64,000 nucleotides of DNA, taken from positions 62,001 through 126,000 of the forward strand of contig NZ_UIDD01000003.1 of NCBI RefSeq assembly GCF_900497695.1. The letters are read 5' to 3'. The notes under the pieces are model-generated. The model was given only the letters and a program-made list of their open reading frames with translations, was not told where the DNA came from and did not search any database. Both the position numbers and the translations under genes were made by a program. Of the stretch, positions 17,272-27,785 are shown in pieces (the stretch's first letter is position 1; each line of letters starts with the position of its first letter). This DNA comes from Pseudomonas wadenswilerensis (GTDB lineage: Bacteria; Pseudomonadota; Gammaproteobacteria; Pseudomonadales; Pseudomonadaceae).

Positions 17272-17748
17272 ATGACCCTGAAGACCATCGAAGGTACCTT
17301 CATCGCCCCCAAAGGTCGCTATGCTTTGGTGGTTGGCCGCTTCAACAGCTTCGTTGTCGAAAGCCTGGTGAGCGGTGCCGTTGACGCCCTGGTTCGCCAC
17401 GGTGTGAACGAAAGCGACATCACCATCATCCGTGCCCCGGGTGCCTTCGAAATCCCGCTGGTAGCACAGAAAGTCGCCCAGCAAAGCGAATATGCCGCGA
17501 TCATCGCCCTGGGCGCCGTGATCCGTGGCGGTACCCCGCATTTTGAATACGTAGCGGGCGAATGCACCAAGGGCCTGGCCCAGGTGTCCATGGAGTTCGG
17601 CGTGCCGGTCTCCTTCGGTGTCCTGACCGTCGACTCGATCGAACAGGCCATTGAGCGTTCCGGCACCAAGGCCGGCAACAAGGGCGCCGAAGCTGCCCTG
17701 TCCGCTCTGGAAATGGTCAGCCTGCTGGCGCAGTTGGAGGCCAAGTGA
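17272..17748 (+). CDS. ribH: 6,7-dimethyl-8-ribityllumazine synthase
   Basis: 158 residues. It has the substrate-binding motifs [20 protein letters not shown] and [14 protein letters not shown] (with the catalytic His) and forms the lumazine synthase capsid or decamer. It condenses the DHBP product with the RibD product. The 89-base gap after ribBA contains only a short GC-rich stretch; ribH ends 4 bases inside nusB, whose GTG start lies at 17745. Confidence 0.96.
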   Translation: MTLKTIEGTFIAPKGRYALVVGRFNSFVVESLVSGAVDALVRHGVNESDITIIRAPGAFEIPLVAQKVAQQSEYAAIIALGAVIRGGTPHFEYVAGECTKGLAQVSMEFGVPVSFGVLTVDSIEQAIERSGTKAGNKGAEAALSALEMVSLLAQLEAK

Positions 17749-18245
17749 TTAGCGACGAAAGCGATCGTTTCAACCCGCGCGATCCAAAACCTGCGGATGC
17801 TGGCAAGCCATCGAAAAGCGCCAAGCGTCGCGAAGCCCGTCAGCTCGCGACTCAGGCCCTGTACCAATGGCACATGGCCAAGCAGTCGCTGAACGAGATC
17901 GAAGCGCAGTTCCGGGTCGATAACGATTTCACCGATGTCGACGGTGCCTACTTCCGCGAAATCCTTCACGGGGTTCCGGTGAAAAAGGCCGAAATCGACG
18001 AAGCACTGAAGCCGTGCCTGGACCTGGCCCTTGAAGAGCTCGATCCAGTTGAACTGGCAGTGCTGCGCCTGTCCACCTGGGAGTTCATGATGCGCGTTGA
18101 CGTCCCGTACCGCGTCGTGATCAACGAAGGTGTGGAGCTGGCCAAAGTGTTTGGCGCCACCGACGGCCACAAATTCGTCAATGGCGTGCTCGACAAGCTG
18201 GCTCCACGCCTGCGTGAAGCCGAAGTCAAGGCGTTCAAGCGCTGA
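17745..18245 (+). CDS. nusB: NusB transcription antitermination factor
   Basis: 166 residues from GTG 17745, overlapping ribH. The first 25 residues are an unstructured basic tail, and the helical NusB fold follows with [17 protein letters not shown] and [30 protein letters not shown]. NusB with NusE (S10) binds boxA RNA and supports rRNA antitermination. The linkage ribH-nusB-thiL is common in gammaproteobacteria. Confidence 0.96.
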   Translation: MISDESDRFNPRDPKPADAGKPSKSAKRREARQLATQALYQWHMAKQSLNEIEAQFRVDNDFTDVDGAYFREILHGVPVKKAEIDEALKPCLDLALEELDPVELAVLRLSTWEFMMRVDVPYRVVINEGVELAKVFGATDGHKFVNGVLDKLAPRLREAEVKAFKR

Positions 18246-18263
18246 TTGCGGCGCTATGTGCCA

Positions 18264-19229
18264 ATGGGTGAGTTCGAGCTGATTCGTCATTACTTCGCCG
18301 CCGCGTCCTGTGCGCAAGGTGGTGAAGGCGTGGCGCTGGGCATTGGCGATGATTGCGCCTTGCTCAGCGTGCCACCGGGCGAACAGCTGGCGATCTCCAC
18401 CGATACGCTGGTGGCCGGGGTGCATTTCCCGGCTGTCTGCGACCCTTTTCTGCTCGGTCAGCGTTCGCTGGCCGTCGCTGCCAGTGACCTGGCGGCCATG
18501 GGCGCCACGCCCATCGGCTTTACCCTTGCCCTGACCCTGCCGGAGGTTCGCGCCGACTGGCTGCAAGCCTATGCCTGCGGTTTGAACCAGATGGCCGAAA
18601 GTTGCCAGCTGAGCCTGATTGGCGGTGATACCACCCGTGGCCCGCTGAGCCTGACCATGACCGTGTTCGGCCGTGTGCCGGGCGGTCAGGCCCTGACCCG
18701 CAGCGGTGCGCGAGCCGGTGATCTGCTCTGTGTCGGTGGCGAGCTGGGCAATGCCGCCGGCGCCTTGCCGCTGGTGCTGGGCGAACGCGTGGCCGATGCT
18801 GCCCAGGCCGAGCCCCTGCTTGCCCATTACTGGTCGCCGCAGCCGCAACTGGCGTTGGGCCAGGCGTTGCGCGGCAAGGCTACGGCGGCGCTGGACATTT
18901 CCGACGGCCTGCTCGCCGATTGTGGGCATATCGCCAAGGCGTCGGATGTGGCATTGCAGGTCGAGCTTGAGCGGTTACCGTTGTCGGCGGCACTGCAGGC
19001 TGTTCTCGGCCACGACGACGCGCAACAGGCGGCACTGGCCGGGGGCGATGATTACGTCCTGGCCTTTACCTTGCCCGAAGCCGAGCTTGCGTCCCTGCTG
19101 GCGGCCGGCTGGCCGATCCATGTGGTCGGGCGGGTCGGTGCCGGGAGCGGCGTGCGCCTGCTCGATGGCGGCGGCCAGGACATCACCCCGCAAACCCGGG
19201 GCTATCAACATTTTAAGGAGACACCGTGA
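18264..19229 (+). CDS. thiL: Thiamine-monophosphate kinase
   Basis: 321 residues from ATG 18264 (MGEFELI); the longer TTG start at 18246 lacks family support. Motifs of the AIR-synthase/PurM-like fold are visible: GIGDDCALL, SDLAAMGATPIG, GGDTTRGPLS and LDISDGLLADCGH. It phosphorylates thiamine monophosphate to the diphosphate cofactor. The stop overlaps the start of pgpA by 4 bases. Confidence 0.95.
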   Translation: MGEFELIRHYFAAASCAQGGEGVALGIGDDCALLSVPPGEQLAISTDTLVAGVHFPAVCDPFLLGQRSLAVAASDLAAMGATPIGFTLALTLPEVRADWLQAYACGLNQMAESCQLSLIGGDTTRGPLSLTMTVFGRVPGGQALTRSGARAGDLLCVGGELGNAAGALPLVLGERVADAAQAEPLLAHYWSPQPQLALGQALRGKATAALDISDGLLADCGHIAKASDVALQVELERLPLSAALQAVLGHDDAQQAALAGGDDYVLAFTLPEAELASLLAAGWPIHVVGRVGAGSGVRLLDGGGQDITPQTRGYQHFKETP

Positions 19230-19729
19230 CCGATCACCCCAAACAGGTGCCAGCGGAGTTCGTTCCGCCGTCGGTCTGGCGCAATCCCTGGCATTTTCTG
19301 GCTTTCGGCTTCGGCTCCGGGACTTTGCCCAAGGCGCCGGGAACCTGGGGCTCGCTGGTGGCTCTACCTTTTATCCCGTTGTGGCAGATGCTGCCCGACT
19401 GGGGCTACTGGCTGATGCTCGGCCTGACCATGCTGTTCGGCTTCTGGCTGTGCGGCAAGGTCGCCGATGACCTGAAAGTCCACGACCATGAGGGGATCGT
19501 CTGGGACGAAATGGTCGGTATGTGGATCACCCTGTGGCTGGTGCCAGAAGGCTGGTTGTGGCTGCTGGCGGGCTTCTTGATGTTCCGATTTTTCGACATC
19601 CTCAAGCCCTGGCCGATCCGCTGGGTTGACCGTCACGTACATGGCGGGGTCGGGATCATGCTCGACGATGTGCTGGCGGGGGTGTTTGCCTGGCTGGGCA
19701 TGCAGGTTCTGGTATGGAGCTTTACCTAA
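19226..19729 (+). CDS. pgpA: Phosphatidylglycerophosphatase A
   Basis: 167 residues from GTG 19226. The motif GTLPKAPGTWGS (about 32-43) and WDEMVGMWITL are conserved in PgpA, which removes phosphate from phosphatidylglycerol phosphate at the inner membrane. Three hydrophobic spans are visible. It overlaps thiL and is followed by a substrate-binding-protein gene 12 bases downstream. Confidence 0.94.
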   Translation: MTDHPKQVPAEFVPPSVWRNPWHFLAFGFGSGTLPKAPGTWGSLVALPFIPLWQMLPDWGYWLMLGLTMLFGFWLCGKVADDLKVHDHEGIVWDEMVGMWITLWLVPEGWLWLLAGFLMFRFFDILKPWPIRWVDRHVHGGVGIMLDDVLAGVFAWLGMQVLVWSFT

Positions 19730-19741
19730 GGGAGCGGGGTG

Positions 19742-20494
19742 ATGACGGGATGGCGGCTGTTGCTGTTGTTGCTGGTTCTGGCGGCAAATGTGGTAAAGGC
19801 GGCTGATGCGCCCTTGGCGACGCCCGGCCAGGTCCGTCTGGTCAGTGAGGAATGGCTCGATTACACCAACGCCGATGGCAGCGGCCTGGCCTGGGACGTG
19901 CTGCGCAAGGTGTTCGAGCCGGCCGGCGTCAGGGTCCGTACCCTGAGTGCGCCGTACAGCCGTGCGGTCGGCCTGGTCAAGCGTGGTGAGGCGGATGCCT
20001 GGGTCGGCTCCTATCACGAAGAGAACGCCGACAACCTCTACCCGCGCTGGTACTTCGACATGGACCATATCTATGCCCTGGGCCTGGCCAGCCGTCCTGT
20101 GCCCACCCAGCAGACCCTTGGCCAGTATCGCCTGGCCTGGGTGCGCGGTTATGACTACAAGAACTACCTGCCCAACGTCGGCCATTTTCGCGAGATCCAG
20201 CGCCGCGAGGGGATTTTGCCGATGCTTGAGCACGATCGCGTCGACTTCTACATCGATGCCCTGACCGAAGTCGACTATGTCCTCGAACAGGCGCCCAAGC
20301 CCGAGCTGTTCCGCCGCAGCCATCTGGCCGAACTGCCGCTGTACATCGCCTTTGGCCGCACCGCCGAGGGCAAGGCGTTGCGCGTCCTGTTCGATCAACG
20401 CATGGACAAGCTGGTGGCCAGTGGCGAGTTGCGGGCGATCTTCGAGCACTGGCAACAGCCGTATCCGTTCGACGGCGAGGGCAAGAACCGTTAG
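19742..20494 (+). CDS. Periplasmic solute-binding-like protein (SBP_bac_3 type)
   Basis: 250 residues from ATG 19742, with GGGAGC 8 bases before it. A signal peptide (LLLLLLVLAANVVKAAD) is followed by an amino-acid-type solute-binding fold with RVRTLSAPYSRAVGLVKRGEADAWVGSY, characteristic of family 3 binding proteins. No ABC permease or ATPase lies nearby, so it may act alone as a sensor or scavenger. Substrate unknown. Confidence 0.8.
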   Translation: MTGWRLLLLLLVLAANVVKAADAPLATPGQVRLVSEEWLDYTNADGSGLAWDVLRKVFEPAGVRVRTLSAPYSRAVGLVKRGEADAWVGSYHEENADNLYPRWYFDMDHIYALGLASRPVPTQQTLGQYRLAWVRGYDYKNYLPNVGHFREIQRREGILPMLEHDRVDFYIDALTEVDYVLEQAPKPELFRRSHLAELPLYIAFGRTAEGKALRVLFDQRMDKLVASGELRAIFEHWQQPYPFDGEGKNR

Positions 20495-20607
20495 GCAATA
20501 TCGAACCTCTCGATCTGTTTGCCCAATAATTCAGCCTAAGCAGCGGCGCTGCGCTGCTGATACAATCGCCCCACGTCAATTTTCAAGTTACTGATCAGGA
20601 GCACAAC

Positions 20608-21225
20608 GTGCCCGTCGTTTTTGTTGCCGCTTCCAAGCTGCCTACCCCCTTTGCGACCTTCACCATGCATGGTTTTCTCGATGAAGCCACCGGCCGCGAG
20701 CACGTCGTGCTCAGCCTGGGTGATGTGGCCGACGGGCAGCCGGTGCTGGGGCGCCTGCATTCCGAATGCCTGACCGGCGACGCCTTGTTCAGCCAGCGCT
20801 GCGACTGCGGTTCGCAACTCGAAGCGGCCCTGCAGGCGATCGCCCGCGAAGGCCGCGGCGTGCTGCTGTACCTGCGCCAGGAAGGCCGCGGCATTGGCCT
20901 GTTGAACAAGATCCGCGCCTACGAGCTGCAAGACGGCGGCGCCGACACTGTCGAGGCCAACGAGCGCCTGGGCTTTGCCGCCGACCAGCGTGACTACGGC
21001 ATGTGCCAGCCGATGCTCGAGCATCTGGGGGTCAAGTCGCTGCGGCTGATGACCAACAACCCGCGCAAGGTCAAGGCCCTCACCAGCATGGGCATCCCGG
21101 TTGCCGAGCGCGTGCCGCTGCACACCGGCCACAACCCGCATAACAAACACTACCTGGCGACCAAAGCCGGCAAGCTCGGCCACATGATGGGCAACGAGCA
21201 CCAGGGCGAGGCCGGTCGGGCGTGA
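20608..21225 (+). CDS. ribA: GTP cyclohydrolase II
   Basis: 205 residues from GTG 20608, preceded by AGGAGC. The zinc site is complete: [20 protein letters not shown] gives three cysteines, and [11 protein letters not shown] holds the catalytic arginine. It converts GTP to the first committed intermediate of riboflavin synthesis. This copy supplies the activity missing from the RibBA C-terminal domain. It overlaps the next gene by 4 bases. Confidence 0.96.
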   Translation: MPVVFVAASKLPTPFATFTMHGFLDEATGREHVVLSLGDVADGQPVLGRLHSECLTGDALFSQRCDCGSQLEAALQAIAREGRGVLLYLRQEGRGIGLLNKIRAYELQDGGADTVEANERLGFAADQRDYGMCQPMLEHLGVKSLRLMTNNPRKVKALTSMGIPVAERVPLHTGHNPHNKHYLATKAGKLGHMMGNEHQGEAGRA

Positions 21226-21641
21226 CCCGCGCCCAGGTTCGCCGTCGTCTGGAGCTGGCCTGGTGGCAGTACCTGGCGGTGGCGCTGGCACCGTTGCTGG
21301 TGTTCGCCTGGGCCTTTGGTGGCGTGCAGGCGCTGATTCCGATCCTGGCCATGCCGATGTTCATCGCCGGCGTGGCGTCGATGTTCCTCAGCCTGCCGCG
21401 CTTCGGTGCGTACAAGCATGGGCTGATCGCGACCCAGAAAGCCTTGAACACTGACGACGAGCCAGGTGCCTGGATCGAACTGGCGCGCATCCGCCGGCTG
21501 GGCATGCTGTTCGCCTGCCTGCCGGCCTGGGTCGCTGCGCTGTCGGTATTCGTCGGCCTTGAGGCGGTGCCGCAGATCCTCCTGGCGATCTCCAGCCTGG
21601 TCCTGCTCTACCTCTACCGTATCCCTCGCCAGCTCGGCTGA
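21222..21641 (+). CDS. Small integral membrane protein, function unknown
   Basis: 139 residues from GTG 21222. Four hydrophobic spans in two pairs ([20 protein letters not shown] and [40 protein letters not shown] and [14 protein letters not shown]) flank a short loop. No known motif is visible. It is coupled on both sides: 4 bases overlap with ribA and 1 base with the BtuF-like gene. Confidence 0.7.
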   Translation: MTRAQVRRRLELAWWQYLAVALAPLLVFAWAFGGVQALIPILAMPMFIAGVASMFLSLPRFGAYKHGLIATQKALNTDDEPGAWIELARIRRLGMLFACLPAWVAALSVFVGLEAVPQILLAISSLVLLYLYRIPRQLG

Positions 21642-22450
21642 TGCGCCGTTACCTGTGGCTGTTGCTGCTGGCCCTCGGCATGCCATTGGCGGCAGCGCCG
21701 CGAGTGGTCAGCCTGGCGCCTTCGATCACTGAAATCATTCTCGACCTGCAGGCCGGCGATCTGCTGGTGGGCATGGCCGAGTGGCACGAACGGCCGGCGC
21801 AACTGGAAGACGTGCCGCTGGTTGGCCGCTATGGCCAACTGGACATGGAGCGCCTGCTCAGCGTGCGCCCGGATCTGGTGCTGTACTGGCCGGGCAGCGT
21901 GCCGGCGGCCCAGCGCGACCAGCTCGAACGTCTCGGTATCCCGCTGTATAGCGTCGATGTGCACGAGCTGGATGACCTGGTTTCCCAGGTCGACGAAATT
22001 GGCGTGCGCATCGGGCGCAAGGAGCAAGGCGGGCAGTTGGCCGATGCCTTGCGCAGCCGCCTTGCAGCGTTACGCCAACAGTACCGCCGAGAGCGCCCGC
22101 TGTCGGTGTTCTATCAGGTCTGGGACAAGCCGCTGTACACCGTTGGTGGCTATCAGATCATCTCCGATGCCCTCAGCGTCTGCGGCGCGCGCAACGTGTT
22201 CGCCGACCTCACCCAGCCGGCGCCTCAGGTCAACCTGGAGACCGTGCTGGCGCGCAATCCCCAAGTCATCCTCGCCCCCGATCAGCCTCAGCTAGACGCC
22301 TGGAAGGCCTGGCCCAACGTTGCGGCAGTGCGCGACGGCCTGTTGCTGCAGGTGCCGGACAAAGGCCTGGAGCGCCCCAGTGGGCAGATGATCGAAGCGA
22401 CGGCGAAGTTGTGTGCGTTGTTGCAGGCTAAAGCGCCGGCGTCCAGGTGA
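21641..22450 (+). CDS. btuF: BtuF-like cobalamin-binding periplasmic protein
   Basis: 269 residues. A signal peptide (LWLLLLALGMPLAAA) precedes the PBP_BtuF fold: RVVSLAPSITEIILDL, LVGMAEWHERPAQL and GRYGQLDMERLLSVRPDLVL. It most likely passes vitamin B12 to an inner-membrane BtuCD that is not in this window. The 3' end overlaps that of the convergent btuB gene by 23 bases, which supports the assignment. Confidence 0.87.
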   Translation: MRRYLWLLLLALGMPLAAAPRVVSLAPSITEIILDLQAGDLLVGMAEWHERPAQLEDVPLVGRYGQLDMERLLSVRPDLVLYWPGSVPAAQRDQLERLGIPLYSVDVHELDDLVSQVDEIGVRIGRKEQGGQLADALRSRLAALRQQYRRERPLSVFYQVWDKPLYTVGGYQIISDALSVCGARNVFADLTQPAPQVNLETVLARNPQVILAPDQPQLDAWKAWPNVAAVRDGLLLQVPDKGLERPSGQMIEATAKLCALLQAKAPASR

Positions 22451-24281
22451 CGCCCAATAGCCAGGTTCGGCCCTCTTCACGATAGTCAGCATAGCCTGCG
22501 CCATAGTTGTACTGCGCGCGGCTGTAGGCTTTGTCCAGCAGGTTATCGGCTTTGAGCTCCAGGCGAATCTCGCGGCTCAGGTTCCAGCTGCTGCGCAAAC
22601 CGAGCAGACCGTAGCCACTGAGTGAGCGTTTGTTGTCCGCATCCGCGTAACTGCTGCTGACCGCCTGCCAGCTGGCACCGAGGCCCAGGCGATCGAACTG
22701 GCGATCCAGGTCCAGGCTCAAGGTACGGCGGGCACGGCGTTCCAGGGTGTGCCCGGAATCGCGGTCACGCGGGTCGATCAGCGACAGGCCCAGGTTGCTC
22801 TGCCAGCCGAACCACGCCTGATGCAGGCTGGCTTCGAAGCCGTTGATCCGTGCCGAACCGACATTGTGCGGAATGTAGTTGGGGCCCAGGGAGATCGCAT
22901 TGCGCAGGTCGGTGCGGTACAGCGACGCCTCCAGCCGGGTGGTTTCAGCCAGTTGGCTGCGCCATTGCAATTCGTAGCTTTTCGAGCGCTCGGGCTTGAG
23001 GTCGGGGTTGCCAAAGTCCGGGTAGTAGAGGTCATTGAAGGTCGGCGCGCGGAAGCCTTCGCTGTAGGACAGCAGCAGGTCGTTGTCCGCGTTGAGCGGC
23101 AGGCCGAGGCTGGCGCTCCAGCTGTTCTGGCTGCCGAACTGCTGGTTCTGGTCGCGGCGCACGCCCACTTCGGTGCTGAAGCTGTCGTCCTTGTAGCGGT
23201 GCTGCACAAAGGCGGCGCGGTTCCAGCGGCTGTCTTCGTCCAGGGGCGTGCTGCCGTGCAGGCGGTCCTGGTACCAGTCGCCACCCAGCAGCAGGTTGTT
23301 GTGTTCGTCGAGGCTCAGGTCATTCTGCCAGTTCAGCGAATCGCGATAGGTGTTGAACTCGCTACCGCCCGGTTGCAGTGAGTCGCGCTTGGTATCACGG
23401 TTTTCGCTGTGGCCCAGCTCCAGGCGTGAATGCCACATCTCGGTGAACTGGGCGTCGGCATAGGTGCCGACGCTGGAGACGTTGAAGTCGGTATAAGGCT
23501 GGCTCTGGTCGCCAAACAGATTGTCGTATTCGCTGCGCCCGTGGCTGTCGAGCCAGTTCAGGCCCAGCTCCAGCGAGTCGCTGGCGACATGGCTGAGGTT
23601 CAGGCTCAGGCTCTTGTTGCGGTAGGCATCGTGATCGCCGTTGGCGGGAAACGATTCGCGGGTGGCGTTGATGCCAGCGGTTTCGTCCAGGCCGGCGGCG
23701 AGGTTGAAACGGGTGCGCTCGTCACCACCGGACAGGCCAACATCACGCTGCCAGGTCTTGTTGCTGCCGCCGGCCAGGTGCAGGCGTGGCTGCAGGCCGG
23801 GCGTGCTGGCGCGGCGGGTGAAGATCTGGATCACCCCGCCAATCGCATCGCTGCCATAGATCGCCGAGCGCGACCCGCGCAGTACTTCGACCCGCTCGAT
23901 CTGATCGATGTTGAGAAACTGCAGGCCGCTGTCACCGGACGAGGTGTTGGCGATGCGTACGCCGTCCACCAGCACCAGGCTCTGGGCCGACTTGGTGCCG
24001 CGAATGAAGATGCCGGGCAGGCTGCCACGCCCGCCGGTGCGCGAGACCTGAACACCCGGTACCCGGGTCAGCAGGTCAGTGATGCTGGAAGGTTGCAGGC
24101 GGTCGATGTCAGCACGGGTGAACACCGTGTTGGCGGCGCTGGTCTGGGTGCGGTCTTCGACCTGGCGGTTGGCGCTGATCAGCGTGTCGGGCAGCTTCAG
24201 GGCGCTTTCGCGGTCGATGGGCTCGGCCAGCAGGGTGGTCGGCAATAGCAGGAGTGGGGCTACCAGGCGCAGGGATTTCAT
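22428..24281 (-). CDS. btuB: TonB-dependent vitamin B12 receptor, BtuB-like
   Basis: 617 residues from ATG 24281; the longer open frame to 24455 runs through a REP and is not used. A signal peptide (LVAPLLLLPTTLLA) precedes a TonB-box-like stretch (DTLISA), the plug domain (GSLPGIFIRGTKSAQSLVLV; GSRSAIYGSDAIGGVIQI) and a 22-strand-type barrel. Length agrees with BtuB (about 614). No cobalamin riboswitch is visible upstream: only 107 bases and a REP separate it from dxs. Confidence 0.9.
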   Translation of the reverse strand: MKSLRLVAPLLLLPTTLLAEPIDRESALKLPDTLISANRQVEDRTQTSAANTVFTRADIDRLQPSSITDLLTRVPGVQVSRTGGRGSLPGIFIRGTKSAQSLVLVDGVRIANTSSGDSGLQFLNIDQIERVEVLRGSRSAIYGSDAIGGVIQIFTRRASTPGLQPRLHLAGGSNKTWQRDVGLSGGDERTRFNLAAGLDETAGINATRESFPANGDHDAYRNKSLSLNLSHVASDSLELGLNWLDSHGRSEYDNLFGDQSQPYTDFNVSSVGTYADAQFTEMWHSRLELGHSENRDTKRDSLQPGGSEFNTYRDSLNWQNDLSLDEHNNLLLGGDWYQDRLHGSTPLDEDSRWNRAAFVQHRYKDDSFSTEVGVRRDQNQQFGSQNSWSASLGLPLNADNDLLLSYSEGFRAPTFNDLYYPDFGNPDLKPERSKSYELQWRSQLAETTRLEASLYRTDLRNAISLGPNYIPHNVGSARINGFEASLHQAWFGWQSNLGLSLIDPRDRDSGHTLERRARRTLSLDLDRQFDRLGLGASWQAVSSSYADADNKRSLSGYGLLGLRSSWNLSREIRLELKADNLLDKAYSRAQYNYGAGYADYREEGRTWLLGVTWTPAL

Positions 24282-24297
24282 GGGCAGTTCCATTGCT

Positions 24298-24365
24298 ATC
24301 GCTGGCAAGCCAGCTCCCACAGGTTCTGCATGCGCTGTACTTGTGGGAGCTGGCTTGCCAGCGAT
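24298..24365. repeat. REP palindrome pair (class 2)
   Basis: ATCGCTGGCAAGCCAGCTCC and CACA are followed after a 20-base loop by the inverse copy (24344-24365). The core differs from class 1, with TGGC in place of GGGG. It lies between dxs (stop 24389) and btuB (start 24281). Confidence 0.9.
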
Positions 24366-24388
24366 GAGGCCGGTTAAGGCCCCGAAGA

Positions 24389-26287
24389 TCAAAGACCGAG
24401 CAGTTGCATCCGCTGACGCACCGAAGCCTCGATCCCGGCCGCATCCAGCCCGCACTCGGCCAGCATCTGCGCAGGCTTGGCATGCTCGACATACACATCT
24501 GGCAGGCCCAGGTGCAGCACCGGCTTGAGTAGGGCTTCACGCGCGAGGAACTCACTTACCGCCGCACCGGCGCCGCCCATGATGGCGTTCTCTTCGAGGG
24601 TCACCAGCAGCTCGTGGCTGCCGGCGATTTCGCGCACCAGGGCTTCATCCAGCGGTTTGACAAAGCGCATGTCAACCACGGTGGCGTCGATCTGCTCGGC
24701 AACTTTCAGGGCTTCGCTCAGCTGCACGCCGAACACCAGCAAGGCGACCTTGCTGCCCTGGCGGCGAACGATGCCCTTGCCGATCTCCAACGGCTCGAGG
24801 TTGCTCTCGATGGTCGCATTCGGGCCGCTGCCGCGTGGGTAGCGCACGGCCGCCGGGCCGTTGTACAGGTGGCCGGTGCTGAGCATCTTGCGCAGTTCGT
24901 TCTCGTCGCTCGGGGTCATCACCAGCATGCCGGGGATGCAGCGCAGGAACGACAGGTCGAAGCTGCCTGCGTGGGTCGGGCCGTCTTCGCCGACCAGGCC
25001 GGCGCGGTCGATGGCGAACAGTACGTCGAGGTTCTGCACCGCAACGTCATGGATCAGCTGGTCGTAGGCGCGCTGGAGGAAGGTCGAATAGATCGCCACC
25101 ACCGGCTTGCTGCCTTCGCAGGCCATGCCCGCCGCCAGGGTTACCGCGTGCTGTTCGGCGATGGCGACGTCGAAGTAGCGATCCGGGTAGCGCTCGCTGA
25201 AGGCCACCAGGTCGGAGCCTTCCTTCATGGCCGGGGTGATGCCGACCAGGCGCTGGTCGGCCGCCGCCATGTCGCACAGCCATTGGCCGAACACCGCGGA
25301 GTACTTCGGCCCAGCGGCCTGTTTCGGCGCGGCGGCAGGTTTGTCCACAGGCTCGAGCTTGGTGATCGCGTGGTAGCCGATCGGGTCGACTTCGGCCGGG
25401 GCGAAGCCCTTGCCCTTCTTGGTCACCACGTGCAGGAACTGCGGGCCCTTGAGGTCACGCATGTTGCGCAGGGTGGTGATCAGGGTCGGCAGGTCGTGGC
25501 CATCGATCGGACCGATGTAGTTCCAGCCCAGCTCTTCGAACAGGGTGCCGGGCACCAGCATGCCTTTGGCGTATTCTTCGGTGCGGCGGGCGATTTCCCA
25601 GGCGCCGGGCAGGCGCGACAGGACTTTCTTGCTGCCCTCGCGCATGCTCGAGTAGGTGCGGCTGGAGAGGATCTTGGCCAGGTAATTGGACAGGCCGCCG
25701 ACATTGCGCGAAATCGACATGTCGTTGTCGTTGAGGATCACCAGCATGTCGGCATCGACTTCCTGGGCGTGGTTCAACGCCTCGAAAGCCATGCCGGCGG
25801 TCAGTGCGCCGTCGCCGATCACGGCAATGGACTTGCGCGGATCGTTCTGCAGGCGGGCGGCGATGGCCATGCCCAGGGCAGCACTGATCGAGGTGCTGGA
25901 GTGACCGACACCAAAGGTGTCGTACTCGCTCTCGGCGCGGCGTGGGAAGGCGGCCAGGCCGTCCTTCTGGCGCAGCGTGTTCATGCGCTGGCGGCGACCG
26001 GTGAGGATCTTGTGCGGATAGGCCTGATGACCAACGTCCCACACCAGGCGGTCGTCCGGGGTGTCGAAGACGTAGTGCAGGGCGATCGTCAGCTCGATGA
26101 CGCCCAGGCCGGCACCGAAATGCCCGCCGGTCTGGCCAACGGTATAGAGCAATTCCTGGCGCAACTCGTCGGCCAGGCTCTCCAGGTCGGCTTCAGCCAG
26201 GCGGCGCAGGCCGGCAGGCGTATCAGCACGGTCAAGCAGCGGCGTGACCGGGCGTTCGCGGGGGATCTCTTGAAACGTCGTGGGCAT
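24389..26287 (-). CDS. dxs: 1-deoxy-D-xylulose-5-phosphate synthase
   Basis: 632 residues from ATG 26287. Thiamine-diphosphate enzyme of the MEP pathway: [20 protein letters not shown] near the N-terminus, [16 protein letters not shown] with the Mg/ThDP motif, and [18 protein letters not shown] in the pyrimidine domain. It condenses pyruvate and glyceraldehyde 3-phosphate. It is on the same strand as ispA and xseB, and a REP pair lies in the 140-base gap to ispA. Confidence 0.97.
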   Translation of the reverse strand: MPTTFQEIPRERPVTPLLDRADTPAGLRRLAEADLESLADELRQELLYTVGQTGGHFGAGLGVIELTIALHYVFDTPDDRLVWDVGHQAYPHKILTGRRQRMNTLRQKDGLAAFPRRAESEYDTFGVGHSSTSISAALGMAIAARLQNDPRKSIAVIGDGALTAGMAFEALNHAQEVDADMLVILNDNDMSISRNVGGLSNYLAKILSSRTYSSMREGSKKVLSRLPGAWEIARRTEEYAKGMLVPGTLFEELGWNYIGPIDGHDLPTLITTLRNMRDLKGPQFLHVVTKKGKGFAPAEVDPIGYHAITKLEPVDKPAAAPKQAAGPKYSAVFGQWLCDMAAADQRLVGITPAMKEGSDLVAFSERYPDRYFDVAIAEQHAVTLAAGMACEGSKPVVAIYSTFLQRAYDQLIHDVAVQNLDVLFAIDRAGLVGEDGPTHAGSFDLSFLRCIPGMLVMTPSDENELRKMLSTGHLYNGPAAVRYPRGSGPNATIESNLEPLEIGKGIVRRQGSKVALLVFGVQLSEALKVAEQIDATVVDMRFVKPLDEALVREIAGSHELLVTLEENAIMGGAGAAVSEFLAREALLKPVLHLGLPDVYVEHAKPAQMLAECGLDAAGIEASVRQRMQLLGL

Positions 26288-26358
26288 CAGGCGAATCGTT
26301 ATAGATATGAAGTGGCGGCAGTTTACCTTATTGCGGTATTGGCTGCCCATTTGAGCTA

Positions 26359-26416
26359 ATCGCGGGGCAAGCCCGCTCCTACAGTGATCGCTGTGGGAGC
26401 GGGCTTGCCCCGCGAT
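26359..26416. repeat. REP palindrome pair (class 1)
   Basis: Third class-1 pair of the window, here between ispA (stop 26428) and dxs (start 26287). The arm facing dxs is perfect; the other has CTGTGGGAGC in place of CTGTAGGAGC. Confidence 0.92.
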
Positions 26417-26427
26417 GCGGTTTGCGC

Positions 26428-27315
26428 TTAATTACGCCGTTCAACGATATAACGCGCCAGTTCCCGCAGCGGCTCGGCCGCCGCGTCAAACGGACGCAGG
26501 GCATGCAGGGCCTGGTCGCGCAGTTCCAGGGCATAGGCCTTGGCGGCGTCGAGGCCGAGCAAGGCCGGGTAGGTCGGCTTGTCGCGGGCGATGTCTGCGC
26601 CCTGGCGCTTGCCCAGGGTTTCTGTGTCGCTCTCGACGTCGAGGATATCGTCCTGGACCTGGAACGCCAGGCCGATGGCCTGTGCATACGTTTGCAGGGC
26701 CTTGAGCTGGGTCTGGTCGGCGCGGGCGCTGGCCAGGGCGCCGAGCCTGACGCTGGCTTCGATCAGCGCGCCGGTCTTGTGCCGGTGCATGAACTCCAGC
26801 GCCGTCTGGTCGAGCTTGAGGCCCACCGAACCTAAGTCGATGGCCTGGCCGCCGACCATGCCGGCAGGGCCGGCGGCCAACGCCAGGGCCTGGACCATGG
26901 CCAGGCGGATGCTGTCTTGCTGCGGGCTCAGTTGCGGGTCGAGCAGGGCACTGAAGGCCAGGCTCTGCAAGCCGTCGCCAGCCAGGATCGCACAGGCTTC
27001 ATCGAAGGCCTTGTGGGTGGTCGGCTGGCCGCGGCGCAGGTCGTCATCGTCCATGGCCGGCAAATCGTCGTGCACCAGCGAGTAGGCGTGAATCAGCTCG
27101 ACCGCGCAGGCAGCGCCGTTGGCTTGCTCCGGCGTGCCACCCAGGGCTTCGCAAGCGGCGTAGGCGAGCAGCGGGCGTACGCGCTTGCCGCCGTTCATCA
27201 CGCTATAGCGCATGGCCTGGTAGAGGCGGGTGAGTTCCTGCGACGGCGGCACGAACAGTTGCTCAAGGGCGGCGTCGACCCGGGCCTGGCAGTCGGCCTG
27301 ATAGCGACTGATCAT
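26428..27315 (-). CDS. ispA: Farnesyl diphosphate synthase
   Basis: 295 residues. The first aspartate-rich motif is DDLPAMDD (83-90) and the second is DDILD (222-226), with the family arginine-lysine GGKRVRP (42-48). The bulky aromatic expected before the first motif is present (AYSLVHDD), consistent with a C15 product. The gene overlaps xseB (ATGA at 27312-27315), so they are co-translated. Confidence 0.95.
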   Translation of the reverse strand: MISRYQADCQARVDAALEQLFVPPSQELTRLYQAMRYSVMNGGKRVRPLLAYAACEALGGTPEQANGAACAVELIHAYSLVHDDLPAMDDDDLRRGQPTTHKAFDEACAILAGDGLQSLAFSALLDPQLSPQQDSIRLAMVQALALAAGPAGMVGGQAIDLGSVGLKLDQTALEFMHRHKTGALIEASVRLGALASARADQTQLKALQTYAQAIGLAFQVQDDILDVESDTETLGKRQGADIARDKPTYPALLGLDAAKAYALELRDQALHALRPFDAAAEPLRELARYIVERRN

Positions 27316-27554
27316 TCTGCCTGGTCCGCATCGAAAGGCTCGGCGGCCAGCTCGCCATCGCGCTCAAGCAACACCTGGACCTTCTGTTCGGCCTGGGCCA
27401 GAGCGCTCTGGCAGTCGCGGGTCAGGCTGATGCCTTGTTCGAAGGCGGTCAGCGAGTCTTCCAGCGACAGCTCGCCGTTCTCCAGGCGCTCGACCAGGAC
27501 CTGCAGGTCGGCGAGGGATTGCTCGAAATCAATGGAGGCTTTTTTTCGGGCCAT
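27312..27554 (-). CDS. xseB: Exodeoxyribonuclease VII small subunit
   Basis: 80 residues: [20 protein letters not shown] and [19 protein letters not shown] match the all-helical XseB. It complexes with XseA (not in this window) to degrade single-stranded DNA. Start ATG 27554 lies at the head of the dxs operon. Confidence 0.95.
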   Translation of the reverse strand: MARKKASIDFEQSLADLQVLVERLENGELSLEDSLTAFEQGISLTRDCQSALAQAEQKVQVLLERDGELAAEPFDADQAE

Positions 27555-27785
27555 GGCGGCTGTCTCGGTGGCGGTATAAACGGCGCGACACTAGCAGAGC
27601 GGGGCGGGGGGAGCAAATCGATAGGGGCGATCTTTCGTCGCATTCTGTTGCACAAAGGCCGCCGGTGAAGTCTTGATTTTTCTGCAGGGCTCGCATTGTG
27701 AGGGCTTATGGCTCTCTGCCATAATCGCGCCCGCTTTACCCCGCGGGTTTCTCGCGGTGAAGCCTCCTATTTCTGTTGTCACGTA

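Noticed and set aside
17319..18929. 536-residue minus-strand frame over ribH, nusB and thiL
   Set aside because: Antisense to three well-supported genes.
24614..26359. 581-residue plus-strand frame over dxs
   Set aside because: Shadow of dxs, which has all ThDP motifs.
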